A stretch of 64,000 nucleotides of DNA from Paragyromitra xinjiangensis (GCA_038503065.1 JBCAMK010000018.1:868001-932000); one strand, 5' to 3'; positions 46,538 to 56,766 are shown, numbered from the stretch's first letter. The notes: a model not told the origin generated them from the letters alone. Numbers and translations are program-made.

Positions 46538-48295
46538 CTACTCCTTCCCATCATCACCCCCAACCTCAGGCTCACCCCCCGCATCATCATCATCATCATC
46601 ATTATCATCACTGTCACTGCTCTCTTCATCTTCGTCATCGTCGGCTTTCTTACCTCCACCAGCGCCCCTAGCAGCAGCAGCAGCTCTATCCGCCGCATCA
46701 GCAGCTTTTTTTGCCTTGTCCGCCTTAGCACGTGCCCTGGTAGCTTTCGCTGCAGCTCTGGTAGCTTTCGCTGCAGCTCTGGTAGCTTTCGCTGCAGCTC
46801 TGGCCGCCGCCCTGTCAGGAGCCGACATGTACTCGTCCGCAAACCCTTCTTCGTCGGAAAACATAGCGTCGGTGACAATCAGTCGGTGCTGGGCTTTTGC
46901 AGCCTCTAGCATAGCCTGCTGACGAGCAATTCGGTGTCGGATTTTCCTCTCGCGCGCTTGAAAGCCCCTATCGGTCCTGGGGAGGGGCTTAAACTTCTTC
47001 CTTACTGGGTGCTCATCGTCCGACGACTCCTCCGGGAAATCCTCATCCAAAGCATCGAAGTAGTGCTTGGAGATATGTGCCGGCTCACCTGAGGGCGGCG
47101 GGGTCTGAGGAGGGGTTCCCCCACCAGCAGCTGCTTGGCGATGGAGGATTACGGTGCACACTGGACGGGGATCAATCGTCGCCTCCAGCCAGGCTGCCAC
47201 CTCGTTGTCTTCCGTGAGAAGGGACTCTTCTTCAGCCTGCAACTGCCCATTCGCAGGGATGGGAACAAGGGCACCCCATACTGCACGGGGATGGCGATGA
47301 GGCGCATGCTTCATGGCGTATTTGAGGATATCATGAAGATGCACCGGCTGCATGAAGGTCGTCAACTTGCGATACATGTACATATGATAGTCACACAAAT
47401 ATCCTGACCCCTTAGTCGGCGCATCATCCCCTGCGCTATGCTCACCAACGTCGTCAGGATCAACGATATGGACGACAAGAGATTTCATCGGGAGGGCAGG
47501 AGCAGCAGGAGCAGCAGGAGCAGCAGGAGCAGCGCCGACCCCAGCAGGGCCGGTGCCAGCCCCATCAGTATCGCCGTTATCTGCCATTTGTCGCTCAGCT
47601 AGGGCCCTAGCTGCGTTCTTCTTCTTGATGGAGTCAATGCATAGGTTTTTGACAGCTTTTTGCACAAGGGCAGTATTTTCCGCAGGCCCAATACCATTCC
47701 AGGCCTGACGGAAGCGAGAGAGGTATTTGTGGTTTATTGCCCACTCCTCACAGGTCGCCCAAGCTTCTCTGCCGGGACTGTCAATGCCGGTAATGCCGTT
47801 CTGGATGCAAAATGAGCTGATGTCATCTCGAACAATCATATAGGCTTGGTTGTTGCTTGCATCAAAGCCCAACACCGCTTTGAACTCCGTGGCTGACATT
47901 TCAGTGGCTCTAGCTCGAGGAGCGGGGGCTGCAGCAGCCTTAACACGCGGAGGCATTTTCCTACGAGTCCTGGTCGACTTGTGGGAGGTCGGTGACTGGG
48001 TATTATTGTCCGTTGAGGTAAGTTGCGGCGAAGAGGATCGCGAAGAGTCTGGCGAAGAGCTTAGCGGTGGGATCAAGTTCTTTGCGCGGGGTATGCCTGG
48101 CGAGCGACCTTGTGTAGGGGAAGGAGTAAAGTTGTATGGATTCTGCGAAGAGCGATGCGGGTTATTGGGACCTGCCTCCGACCTGGCTGGGTCCGGCGAA
48201 GTTTTGGGTGGAGTATTGAGTAGATTGGTATTGGGATTCGGCTGATTGACTGTTTCCCACAAAGGTTTGCTTGGTGTTTGGTCGGAGGATGCCAT
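46538..48295 (-). CDS. Plavaka accessory protein of unknown function, about 585 aa
   Basis: The likely start is the ATG at 48295 (MASSDQTPSKPLW), with a TATA-like TAATATATAAAC just upstream; an in-frame ATG also exists at 48385. The protein has a Ser/Pro/Asn-rich basic N-terminus (KSTRTRRKMPPRVKAAAA), a folded-looking middle (ATEFKAVLGFDASNNQAYMI to about IKKKNAARALAERQ), an APAAPAAPAAP repeat, another ordered block (YLCDYHMYMYRKLTTFMQPV), then Lys/Ala-rich (AAAKATR)n and an acidic Asp/Glu-rich C-terminus. No catalytic motif was recognised. The divergent arrangement with the transposase suggests a DNA-binding or regulatory partner (inference). Confidence 0.75.
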   Translation of the reverse strand: MASSDQTPSKPLWETVNQPNPNTNLLNTPPKTSPDPARSEAGPNNPHRSSQNPYNFTPSPTQGRSPGIPRAKNLIPPLSSSPDSSRSSSPQLTSTDNNTQSPTSHKSTRTRRKMPPRVKAAAAPAPRARATEMSATEFKAVLGFDASNNQAYMIVRDDISSFCIQNGITGIDSPGREAWATCEEWAINHKYLSRFRQAWNGIGPAENTALVQKAVKNLCIDSIKKKNAARALAERQMADNGDTDGAGTGPAGVGAAPAAPAAPAAPALPMKSLVVHIVDPDDVGEHSAGDDAPTKGSGYLCDYHMYMYRKLTTFMQPVHLHDILKYAMKHAPHRHPRAVWGALVPIPANGQLQAEEESLLTEDNEVAAWLEATIDPRPVCTVILHRQAAAGGGTPPQTPPPSGEPAHISKHYFDALDEDFPEESSDDEHPVRKKFKPLPRTDRGFQARERKIRHRIARQQAMLEAAKAQHRLIVTDAMFSDEEGFADEYMSAPDRAAARAAAKATRAAAKATRAAAKATRARAKADKAKKAADAADRAAAAARGAGGGKKADDDEDEESSDSDDNDDDDDDAGGEPEVGGDDGKE

Positions 48296-48862
48296 TTTGC
48301 GAGGTTTATATATTACTACAGCGAATGGCATGAAATAGGAAGCACAAAGAGAGTGGAAGAGGCTGTATCTCGAAGCCTCAAACAAAGAAACGTTGGTGGA
48401 GTGGTGGAGGGGGGAGGGTGTGGAGGAGGGTGTGGAGGAGAGCGTTGAAAGGAAGAGGTGAGGTTGAAAGAGCAGGAGGTCTAGTGATTGCCAAGCCTCA
48501 TGGCTAGGATGATGTCATTCCGCGGCAAAGCCTACAAACACCATATATCAATAGACCAACTTCTAGAAGGTCGGCTGAGAGTTTCTAAGGCTAGTTTACC
48601 ACCTGACAGCACTTTTCTAATATTATAGAGTGGTGGTAGAGATTGAGGATCCTGATGGCGCTGGTGTTGTGTGGCTCTGCAGTCGCTTAGTCATACTTCT
48701 CAACATCACCCTATTCTCGCGATCCTCACAAACCTCGCCTAATATCACTTCTATCAGCACTTCTATCAGCGCTTCTATCAGCGCCTCTATCAGCACTTCT
48801 ACTTTCCCTTCCCAATAGCCCTCCGACCACTCTGCGGCTGCTGGAGTATTATATAGCTGACT
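48296..48862. promoter_or_regulatory. Divergent promoter region between Plavaka genes
   Basis: These 567 bp have no supported ORF. They contain a palindrome (about 48554-48577, CCAACTTCTAGAAGGTCGGC), a run of 12-bp units TATCAGCRCTTC repeated four to five times at about 48745-48797, and a TATA-like TTATATAG about 10 bp upstream of the transposase ATG. A matching TATA-like site precedes the accessory ORF. The region probably drives both genes. Confidence 0.6.
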
Positions 48863-49639
48863 ATGCCTCAAGTTTGCCCTTTCTGCCGCCATACTTACCT
48901 TTATTCTACAGCCTGGGAGAGTCATCTCAAGAGAGAGCACGAGCTGCTGAGCAAGCAGTACTTCCCACTCTTATTCGGCAATTCAACGACTGGTCAGCAG
49001 TCGTCAGCTACTCCCTTTGGGTGGGAGGATGATATAGAAGAGATTGACGAGGTTTGGGGCCCTACGAATACTCTGGATGTGCAACCAGATTACGACTCGA
49101 ACGAAGAGCCTGCAGGAGCATCTGATGAGGAGAATGAGGTTGATGCTGCGCTCCATGCCCCGGCGACTGCTATCACTTCCTTCCCGGACACTGGGAGGTC
49201 GGCTGGCGAAGCAGCCGGCTTTCAAGAGGCTCAAGAAAGACTGCTTAACGATCCTATATTTCCATTCCACACCTCGTATGACTTCCACCTAGCAAAATGG
49301 TTTATTGACACCAAAACGACGAAGACTGGGATCGAAGATTACTTCAAGAAAGGTTTATATCAAGGTGCCGGCTCCTATCCGTCCGCCTTTACCCTTTTCA
49401 AGGTCATCGAAAACCTACCCACAACTTTAGGGGCGCCCAGTTGGGAGTTTATGGAGGAGGTGGTGGATGGAGAGTCCTTCGTGCTGGCACACTGCGATCC
49501 AATGGTCTGTATTCAATATTTAATTAGCCAAGCAGCTTATTCGAAGGATATGGTTTATGCTCCTATACGCGAGCTCAATCTTGCTGGCGAGCGCATGTAT
49601 TCAGAGCTCCATACAGCTGATTGGTGGTGGAATTTGCAG

Positions 49640-49690
49640 GTAACGCCTGCGACCCCTCAGAAGTCGGCGCCCCTTGCTAATCGATTATAG
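49640..49690 (+). other. Intron in the Plavaka transposase gene
   Basis: This 51-nt GT-AG intron has a branch-like GCTAATC and a TTATAG acceptor. Splicing keeps frame (phase 0) and removes the stop at 49688-49690. The intron contains one of the element's palindromic motifs (GCGACCCCTCAGAAGTCGGC), so it combines splicing with a presumed transposase-binding site. Confidence 0.8.
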
Positions 49691-49868
49691 GAGACTCTTC
49701 CGCCTGGCTCTACAGTCGTTCCAGTTCTCTGCGCATCAGACCAAACACACCTTACCAACTTCTCCGGAGACAAAAAGGCTTGGCCTATCTATCTGATGAT
49801 AGGCAATATCAAGTCCACAGTGCGAAACAAAACGTCAGCAATGGCCATGGTGCTTCTGGCGCTTCTTC

Positions 49869-52166
49869 AACCGACAACAACAACGCCAAAGTGACTTTTT
49901 GGTCACAACTCCACCAGTTTTACTCCGATTGCTCTACTTTTTGATTATTCGGACTCGCCTTGCTGCCCCCGTTCGATCCTGCTATTGTACGTCTGGTTTG
50001 CACCGGATTTGCAAAAGTTGTTGTCGAATTCGCTGTTTTACCCCTCTTTCCCCCCCAACAACAAAAAACCTCACCAAACATTGGCAATCTGCATTTTGTC
50101 ATAACTCCACCAGTTTTCGTCCGATTAGCTCGACCCCGGGCTTTTTGGAACCGCCTCAGCGCGCCCGTTCGATCGCCCTCTCGTTCGTTCGGATCCGACC
50201 AGAACTGCAGAAGTTCTGATCGATTTCCCATTCCCAACCGCCAGCCCTCCCCCCCAGGGCACAGCAACCACCCCCCCACCTCCTCCTGTCGGTTCAGGAC
50301 CCTCCTCCATGTCTTCCTCTTCGTCTAGAGGCAGAGGGAGAGGCAGAGGCTTCAGGTCTCCCTCTTCTGTGACTAGTTCACCCCAAAACTCGCTCCAAAC
50401 GCCATTTGGCGCCCCTACAACACCCCCAAACACCCGTTTTTCGCCTCTGCTCCATGGAGACCCAGAGCAAACACCTACACAAGCCCTGCCACTTCGCCCG
50501 GCAGTCCCCCTACCTCACTATGCCTCCCTGCCCGCCACAGAGCCCACAGAGAGTGGCTCTGTCCTCCTGGAAGAGTCTGACTCTGACATGACGGACACTG
50601 AGGGACCCCTCACCTTCTCCACCACCCTACCTCCAGTCATCCAGATGGACGACTCCAACAGCAATCTAGATCGCCTTGGTGCCATTGGTACTGGGGAGAA
50701 CTACAACCCCTCCCTCTTCGCAGTGATGGATGAGCAGAACAGGCTCATCAAGGCACTCACCAAACGCGTTAAACAGCTTGAAAAAGCTATCCTCACACCA
50801 CCACCAGCCCCTACCTTCCACAATGACCCAGCTCTAGTGGAAAAGGTGGCTACCCTCACCTCCAAGGTAGCAGACTTGGAACAGAAACGGACCCTCACAA
50901 CGATTCTGACCTCTGCCAACCTCCCACCACCTCCAGCATCTGCTCCCCCACCTGCCACCACCTCCTGGGCTCAGGTTGCCTCTAAAAAGGCTCCCAGACC
51001 CGCCAGCAAGGCCTCCAGGCCTCCCAAACAACCCACAGCGCCCCCCAAACACGACAGAACACTTATCATCACCAGGAATGGTCTACCCATTCCTGATGAC
51101 ATCACTCCACTGCTCATTCGCAATGCAGTCAATGCTGCCCTGGAAAGGCCATTGATTGCAGAAGTGCGATTCACTCCTGCCCACCATGTGCAGCTTATTG
51201 CTGTCACCTCCACCACCTCCGACTCCCTGCTCAAGCAAAGACAGAAACTTGAGGAGGTAGTTCGCACTACAATTCCCAATGCCACCAGCATGGAAAAGGA
51301 AGCAGTCCTGACCCAAGTTGTTGTGCACAACATTCCCACCTCCATTCCCTCTGGCGAAGAGGGATTCCAGCAGATCAGGTCTGAGGTTGAGCAGTTCAAC
51401 CCAGGCACCACCCTACTCCACGACCCTCGCTGGCTCACTAGACCTGAGCAGAGAGAGGGGAAACAGGCATCCTCCATGGTTCTTACCATTGTTGGGAAGC
51501 AGCCTGCCACCACTGCCCTTGAGAGAGGGCTCTCCATGTTTGGACTTCGTCACAAAGTCACCAAATACCTTCGCTTTGGGCCAGACACTCAATGCACCAC
51601 CTGCCTGGCCTTTGGCCACCCACAACAACGCTGTACCAGCAAAACCCCTTACTGCAACATCTGCGCTGGGCCACATACAGCATCCTCTCACTCCTGCGCA
51701 ACCTCCTCTTGCACCATCAAGGGAGCCCCTTGCCTCCACACTATCATCCGTTGCAAGAACTGTAACGAACAGCATCGTGGTAACTTTTCTGGTTGCCTCA
51801 CACTCACTCAAGCAAGACTTAGAGCCAGCGAACGTCAGGATCGCATGGTTGTTTAAGTTTTCCCCTACCTGTTATGATTTAACCAGCCTTCAGGGGTCTT
51901 AGGATTCAGTGGAAGGAGTGCTACAGGCACAAAACATGCGATGGTGAAGGAAAAAGGAACAGGTTGAGATCCTCGGGTAGTCACTTGTCTTTCCTTAACA
52001 TATTAACTGATGATGAGCCTGAGAGAGGCTGAGATGGAACTGGCGGAGGATTTAGTTAGTTTGTTTTGTTTTCTTTTTGTTCCTGTTGGGTTTTCTCTTA
52101 TTGTACGCCATATCCGATTCGGATGCATGCGAGTATGAACAATAAATAAATAAATAAATAAATAAA
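49869..52166 (+). mobile_element. GO-5: full-length ORF1-only element in the Plavaka transposase
   Basis: The TSD TCTGGCGCTTCTTC is at 49855-49868 and 52167-52180. It is 2298 bp: 5' end AACCGACAACAACAACGCC, a 5' UTR of 440 bp, ORF1 (50309-51856), a 3' UTR with hairpin ATCCG-ATT-CGGAT near 52109-52121, and a (TAAA)n tail at about 52141-52166. This is the clearest reference copy of the family. The host frame is restored by removing the element and one TSD. Confidence 0.94.
50309..51856 (+). CDS. GO-5 ORF1: Gag-like zinc-knuckle protein, 515 aa
   Basis: It belongs to the same subfamily as GO-1 and GO-3: Arg/Gly-rich start, MTDTEGPLTFSTT and VIQMDDSNSNLDRLG blocks, coiled-coil about residues 145-195, ORF1 core (DRTLIITRNGLPIPDD), and knuckles CTTCLAFGHPQQRC, CNICAGPH and CKNCNEQH. 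It is fully open. The high similarity to GO-1 and GO-3 across noncoding parts suggests recent mobilisation. Confidence 0.93.
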   Translation: MSSSSSRGRGRGRGFRSPSSVTSSPQNSLQTPFGAPTTPPNTRFSPLLHGDPEQTPTQALPLRPAVPLPHYASLPATEPTESGSVLLEESDSDMTDTEGPLTFSTTLPPVIQMDDSNSNLDRLGAIGTGENYNPSLFAVMDEQNRLIKALTKRVKQLEKAILTPPPAPTFHNDPALVEKVATLTSKVADLEQKRTLTTILTSANLPPPPASAPPPATTSWAQVASKKAPRPASKASRPPKQPTAPPKHDRTLIITRNGLPIPDDITPLLIRNAVNAALERPLIAEVRFTPAHHVQLIAVTSTTSDSLLKQRQKLEEVVRTTIPNATSMEKEAVLTQVVVHNIPTSIPSGEEGFQQIRSEVEQFNPGTTLLHDPRWLTRPEQREGKQASSMVLTIVGKQPATTALERGLSMFGLRHKVTKYLRFGPDTQCTTCLAFGHPQQRCTSKTPYCNICAGPHTASSHSCATSSCTIKGAPCLHTIIRCKNCNEQHRGNFSGCLTLTQARLRASERQDRMVV

Positions 52167-54240
52167 TCTGGCGCTTCTTCCCATCCCCCCTAAGTTCGGC
52201 AAGCTAAAGACGAAAGAAGCCGAAGCTCAAAGAGTAAGGAATCGAGTGATCCTTGATTTGGTCATGGACAAGGTACTGTCAGCTCTCTACGAGCCGGCAG
52301 CAAACGGTATCGAGCTGTCATGCGCTGATGGGCAATTGCGGTTCTGCTTTCCAATACTCTGTGGCTGGATTGCTGACCACCTGGAGCACATCACCCTGCA
52401 GCACATGAAGAACAACTGTTGCCCTGTGTGCGAGATCGACGCTGAGAATCTAGGCCTGCTGACTGTTTTGCCCTTCAACGCCCGCAATCACGAAGAGTAT
52501 AAGGCCAAGGCACAGCAATTTGCGGATACAGGCAATATTGAGGATCTAGATTGGCTACAGGAGAGAGGTCTAAAGGCAGCAATGAACAGCTTCTGGCGAC
52601 TTCCCAGAGTCCGTCCAGAAGAGATCTGGAAACCGGATCTCCTTCATACCATTTACCTCGGCTTATTGAAGCATTTGATGGAGTGGATACAGGGCTTACT
52701 AAAAAAGCATAATCGCCTCGACCAATTCGACAGAGTATGGAAGTCTATTCCCCCGTATACTGGTATTACTATCCCTAAAAAGGCCTATCGGGAGGTTACT
52801 CAATGGCAAGGAAAAGAAATGCGGAATCTTGGGCGGTTCCTACTAGCAGCGTTGACAGTTGCTCTGAGGAAGCCGACGGCTTCAGAGAGGCCGGCGTTCA
52901 AAGAAGCCCTCAACTGTACCCAAGCCCTTCTAGACTTCCACTTAATGGCTCAGTATCGCAGCCATACGGAGCAAACCCTTGGATACATGGAGGATTATTT
53001 GACAAGGTTTCACAAGCATAAAGACATCTTTCTAGAGTTTTGCAGGTCAAAGCAGGTGACTGCTAAAGCAAAGCAGGCAGATACAGTACTACGACTAGCA
53101 CAAGAGAAGGCGCTGTCGACTGTTCAGCGTACGGCAAACAAAAAGCTCAAGACAGCTGTGGAGGATCGACTAGAGAGGTCTGAGCAGTTGCAAGATATCT
53201 ACCGCCAAGGATCCCATTTCAACTTCATCAAAATACACCTTTTGACGCACTTCACCTCCCATATCAGGCGATTCGGCAATATACCTAGCTACTCCACAGC
53301 GGTCGGCGAAGCCTCGCACCAGCAGCAAATTAAGGTTGGATACCGTGCCTCCAATAAGAACAACGCCACGAAGCAAATTCTCGAGCACTATTCCCGCCGC
53401 CACACAATATCTATGCATGTAGTGGCAATTCGGGAAGCAGCTCGTGGGAAGCCGGCAGAAGACCTAGGGAAGGAGGTGATAGACCTTCTGCAAAAGGAGA
53501 TGCCTCCTCCAGCAGGGCTCGATATCTGGTCAGAATCCCGGCCACCTCGGGTGTTACGGAGTCTCGTCAGCACTAAAAGAACGAGGTCATTGAAAGATGT
53601 GGCTTATGAGCTTGGGGACCAGGAGGATCGACTTGTGCAAAAGGTCGTGGACTACAGCAACAAAAGCTTGCCGGACTCCCACAAGCTGTCAACCGATTTA
53701 CAGAAGTTGCTACATTATCCAGCCGAGCGATTCAAACAGCTTCAACTGCCAGTGCTCAAATTCCAGGAGACTGATATATACACCATACATCACCTTCGTT
53801 GTACGATTCAGGAGCGATTTCGAGGCGCTGCGCCAAGAAATGATTGGGCATGGGTGGCTGTAGGTGATGAGACTCAATTTGGCGCCTTACGCGGGCGGTT
53901 GCCTGGTCAATTGAGATGTTTATTCAAACTGCGGGACCCTGCGACCGGATACAGCCATCGCTTAGCGCTGGTGAGAATGCTACGAGTGGAGGGCGCCGGA
54001 CGCCTGGAGTCCGACAGCAGCTTGGTGAGGGTGGCTTCACGCAAAGTAAACACACCATATAGTGATGAATGGGTTATTAGCGTGGCTTCGATTATAGGCG
54101 TGGCGCACCTGATTCCAGACGAGGAAGAGGAACAATGGTTAGTAAACAGTAGAATAGACCTAGAAACGTTCAACGATATCTATTAGGATGTGTAGGGTAG
54201 CAATGTACATAGGCCTTGCCGACCTGCTAGAGGTCGTTGC

Positions 54241-54710
54241 TGTATTATAAGTAGCTGAATAAATTGGATTATCCAGGAGAAGCAATATCTTCCAGGTGCA
54301 TCAAAATCAGAAGCAGACCTGCCAGGAGGACAATGAGGCGGAAGTCGAAGCACTAGGAGGACGTTTCACCTCCTAGAAGCGAATTATAGGAAGAGTACTT
54401 CCGGGCGAGGATGTGATGAAAGCAGTCTCTCCAGGGAGGTTGCCGGACGCGTGGAGGTCGTTTGGGGGAACTGAGGGCGTGGGCATGTCTCCCAGGCGGT
54501 CGAGGCGGTAGGGCGGAATATGTACCTAGTGGGCGCGATTTTTTTTTTGCTGATGCTACCACTGGCACAACCACTGGCACAACCATGCCAGAAGCTTTTA
54601 CTTATTTTGATATGCAGAGAATAATTTCTTCACAAGTACCCTTTGATAAATATGTCTTAGAACTTCATCCTTGCTGGCACAGGAAGGTGTCCTGTAAGAT
54701 AGCTACTATA
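54241..54710. other. Noncoding stretch right of Plavaka
   Basis: No gene is supported. It holds an 8-bp perfect inverted repeat CTAGGAGG/CCTCCTAG at 54353-54360 and 54369-54376, several further imperfect palindromes (TTGCCGGACG with GAGGTCG near 54438-54460) and a direct repeat of the ACTGGCACAACC 12-mer near 54560-54585. These may belong to the Plavaka right end or to another DNA transposon. Confidence 0.5.
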
Positions 54711-55155
54711 TGGTGGGTGTCACCCTTAACCCGGACCAGCTTTTTGAGCCGTTATTCCACCACCCACAGCCAATATAATTGTTAGCAAAAAGATATATGA
54801 CTTCATATGATACTATTGAAGCTCCATATCTTTTTTCAAGGTACGGTAGCAGGTGGTTGTGGCGGAATAAAAACTCACTTTTGGTGGTGAAATGCATGAA
54901 ATGGAATGTTCTAAGGAATACTAAGGGTGTGACTAAATATACGCAGGGGCATTACCCCCCATATTTGGCTTCTTGGGGGAAGCTCAAGCATCTATAGAGC
55001 TATAGAGTGTATTTCTAGGAGGGTTTTGATTTAGGGAGATTTTTGATAAAAATTTTCAAATTGAAGAGTTATATGCGGAATTTAGTGGGTGTTTGGTGAG
55101 ACATGGTGTTCCATACCCGGTTTTGATTGGTCCGGGTTTAAGCTAACACCCACCA
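54711..55155. mobile_element. 445-bp MITE with TA target duplication
   Basis: The terminal inverted repeats are about 30 bp: left TGGTGGGTGTCACCCTTAAC then CCGGACCA, right (reverse complement) TGGTGGGTGTTAGCTTAAAC then CCGGACCA. TA dinucleotides flank both ends (54709-54710 and 55156-55157). It has no coding capacity. TIRs with a TA duplication point to mobilisation by a Tc1/mariner or Pogo-type transposase, which is not in the window (inference). Confidence 0.8.
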
Positions 55156-55238
55156 TAGAAAATCCTGGGGTTTTGGAAGCGATCAAGGGAAAAGCATTTC
55201 CTTTTCAGGGCTCAGATGTTTGATTTCATGGAAAACAA

Positions 55239-55810
55239 TTGGGGATTCCTCTGATGGAGGGAGTTTGGCTACGAGTGCAGTTTGCCCTGCACGGACATGC
55301 TCTACCTGCCTCTAGAGAAGAGTATGACACCATGATTGAAGCCTGGGATAAGGAAAAGGACAAGAGGAAACACATCTTCATTCAGGGGGCAATTGTGGGG
55401 TCTAAAATGTGTATTATCTTGGTGGACCGCCGGCGGTAAGTATTCTCACAGGTCAGTTAATTTATTGAGTACTAATATTTTTTTACAGAAATAAGCTTGT
55501 GACCATCACTGCTATACAAACTACCATCGCTTCTATTTGGTACAATACCTCTTGGGCACCATGTCCGATCCAGGAACCTGATGCTTTTGAAAAAAACCTA
55601 CGCTTTTCCAGCGCTCTGCGGTCCCCAAAAAGAACCTCAGCGATCTACAAAGAAATGACCAATTCCTCCAACAATGATTTATGGAATGGTATTGGTACAA
55701 GCCACATCAGTAAAATTAATTATTTCCTCCCTCAGCTCCAGGAGGTTCGGAATCATCGGGAGGCATGGGAGACTCCTGGAGAATATGTGCCTACCTGGAG
55801 GAGCGGATGA
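55239..55810 (+). pseudogene. Unrecognised two-exon gene fragment
   Basis: Exon 1 (55239-55435; no ATG at the start, preceded by an in-frame TGA) encodes GVWLRVQFALHGHALPASRE and ends in SKMCIILVDRR. A 53-nt intron (55436-55488, GTAAGT ... TTTTACAG with TACTAAT branch-like site) leads in frame to exon 2 (NKLVTITAIQTTIASIWYNT), ending at 55810. The sequence is protein-like and spliced, but the family is not recognised. It is probably the remnant of a host or transposon gene with its 5' part lost. Confidence 0.55.
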
Positions 55811-56340
55811 TGATCCTCATCCTCCTGGAGACCCTGGGAGTCCCCAGCGCCCTCTCCATGAGTCTCCATGGAGATGATAAGGCTCCTCCAGGTGCCTCCA
55901 TAATGTGCAAGTAATTACTCGATCTCCTGGGGAGGGCAGTCATATTGCTGTTTTCTTCATGGAGTATACGATATCGAGCTTCCTCCCTGGGAGTGCAGAG
56001 GTACGACTACCTTCTCCATGACGTATGCGATATCAAGCATCCTCCCATGGAGAGCAGCAACACGACTACATCCTCCCTGAAGTATGGGTCATTCAGCACC
56101 CTCCCGAGGAGCGCAGAAGCACAACCACCTCCTCCCAAGGATACATGATATCGAGCTTCTTCTCATGGAGTCGATGTTCCTTACTTTACTACTCCATACC
56201 GTGGCATTTATCCCTCCCGGAGATATCCTGAATTGTCTTGGAGGTCCTTTGCATCCTTCCAATCCCTCCATATTCACTAAGGCATGCCATATCCTCTCCC
56301 GGGAGCCTTGCTTCGGATCGAGTTTACAGCCATTCACATG
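55811..56340. repeat. Degenerate tandem repeat and CTCC/GGAG palindrome block
   Basis: From about 55955 to 56175 four diverged units of about 59 bp can be aligned, each with a GATATCGAGC-like start, CCTCCC and a CACGACTAC-like end. The surrounding 500 bp is packed with short palindromes such as CTCCATGGAG, CTCCTGGAG and CTCCCGGGAG. This resembles the subterminal regions of DNA transposons. No gene is supported. Confidence 0.6.
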
Positions 56341-56457
56341 ATATCACTCGGACTTGTGGAATAGGCATAGAAGAATTGAAATTACTATTATAGCGAGAAT
56401 CTACCAAAATACGATAGAGATAATCCTCCGTGAATCGAGATCAACCAAGGGATAAAT

Positions 56458-56760
56458 CAAACAGAAAACCAAAGATGAGGTGTATCCTCCCAAGCTCCTA
56501 GCGCTAACCAAAAGACAGACTAAAGAAACGGACTAAAGAAACGATGCAGTGTATCCTTCACGACCTCCAAGACTAACCAAATAACAGACAAAAAACAGAC
56601 AAAGGGAAAGATGCAGCGTATCCTCCACAACTCCCAAAACTAATCAAACGACAGACAAAAGGAAAGATGCAACGTATCCTCCACGACTCCCAAGACTAAC
56701 CAAACAACAGATGAAAACAAACGAAAGGAAAGATGCAGTGTATCCTCCATGGCTCCAGGC
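56458..56760. repeat. Tandem repeat, about 56-67 bp units, five copies
   Basis: Units share GATGCAGCGTATCCTCCACG, then ACTCCCAAGACTAACCAAA, then a CAGACAAA run. Starts of the GTATCCT block lie near 56480, 56546, 56613, 56669 and 56735, with unequal spacing. The repeat lies directly 3' of the minus-strand pseudogene at 56767. Confidence 0.75.
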
Positions 56761-56766
56761 ATCCCC

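Larger units (their letters stand above)
48863..54186 (+). pseudogene. Plavaka-type transposase, two exons, interrupted by GO-5
   Basis: Exon 1 (48863-49639) opens with a C2H2-like finger, MPQVCPFCRHTYLYSTAWE with a downstream SHLKREH. The intron is 49640-49690 (GTAACG ... TTATAG). Exon 2 begins ETLPPGSTVVPV and carries CASDQTHLTNFSGDKKAWP and YLMIGNIKSTVRNK, the characteristic Plavaka block. It is broken at 49868 by GO-5 and resumes in frame at 52181 to the stop at 54186. The later part has NNCCPVCEIDAENLG (CX2C), FWRLPRVRPEEIWKPDLLHTIYLG (in part) and GEASHQQQIKVGYRASN near 53309-53358. Joined, it would encode about 986 residues with no other break. Only GO-5 inactivates it. Confidence 0.85.
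45661..54240. mobile_element. Plavaka-type DNA transposon with short palindromic repeats, carrying GO-5
   Basis: Two divergent genes, an accessory ORF (minus) and a spliced transposase (plus), are surrounded and interspersed with about 20-bp imperfect palindromes whose half-sites read GCCGRCYTC and GAGGTCGGC: 45661, 45828, 46213, 46412, 46516, 48554, 49649 and 54217. Such motifs at both flanks mark the approximate limits given here. No terminal inverted repeat or TSD was defined, so the ends are uncertain. The transposase contains the hallmark Plavaka block just after its intron. Confidence 0.7.

Noticed and set aside
48745..48797. Regular 12-bp repeats that could suggest a CRISPR-like array
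   Set aside because: The units are directly adjacent without spacers, only 12 bp long, and lie in a eukaryotic transposon promoter region.
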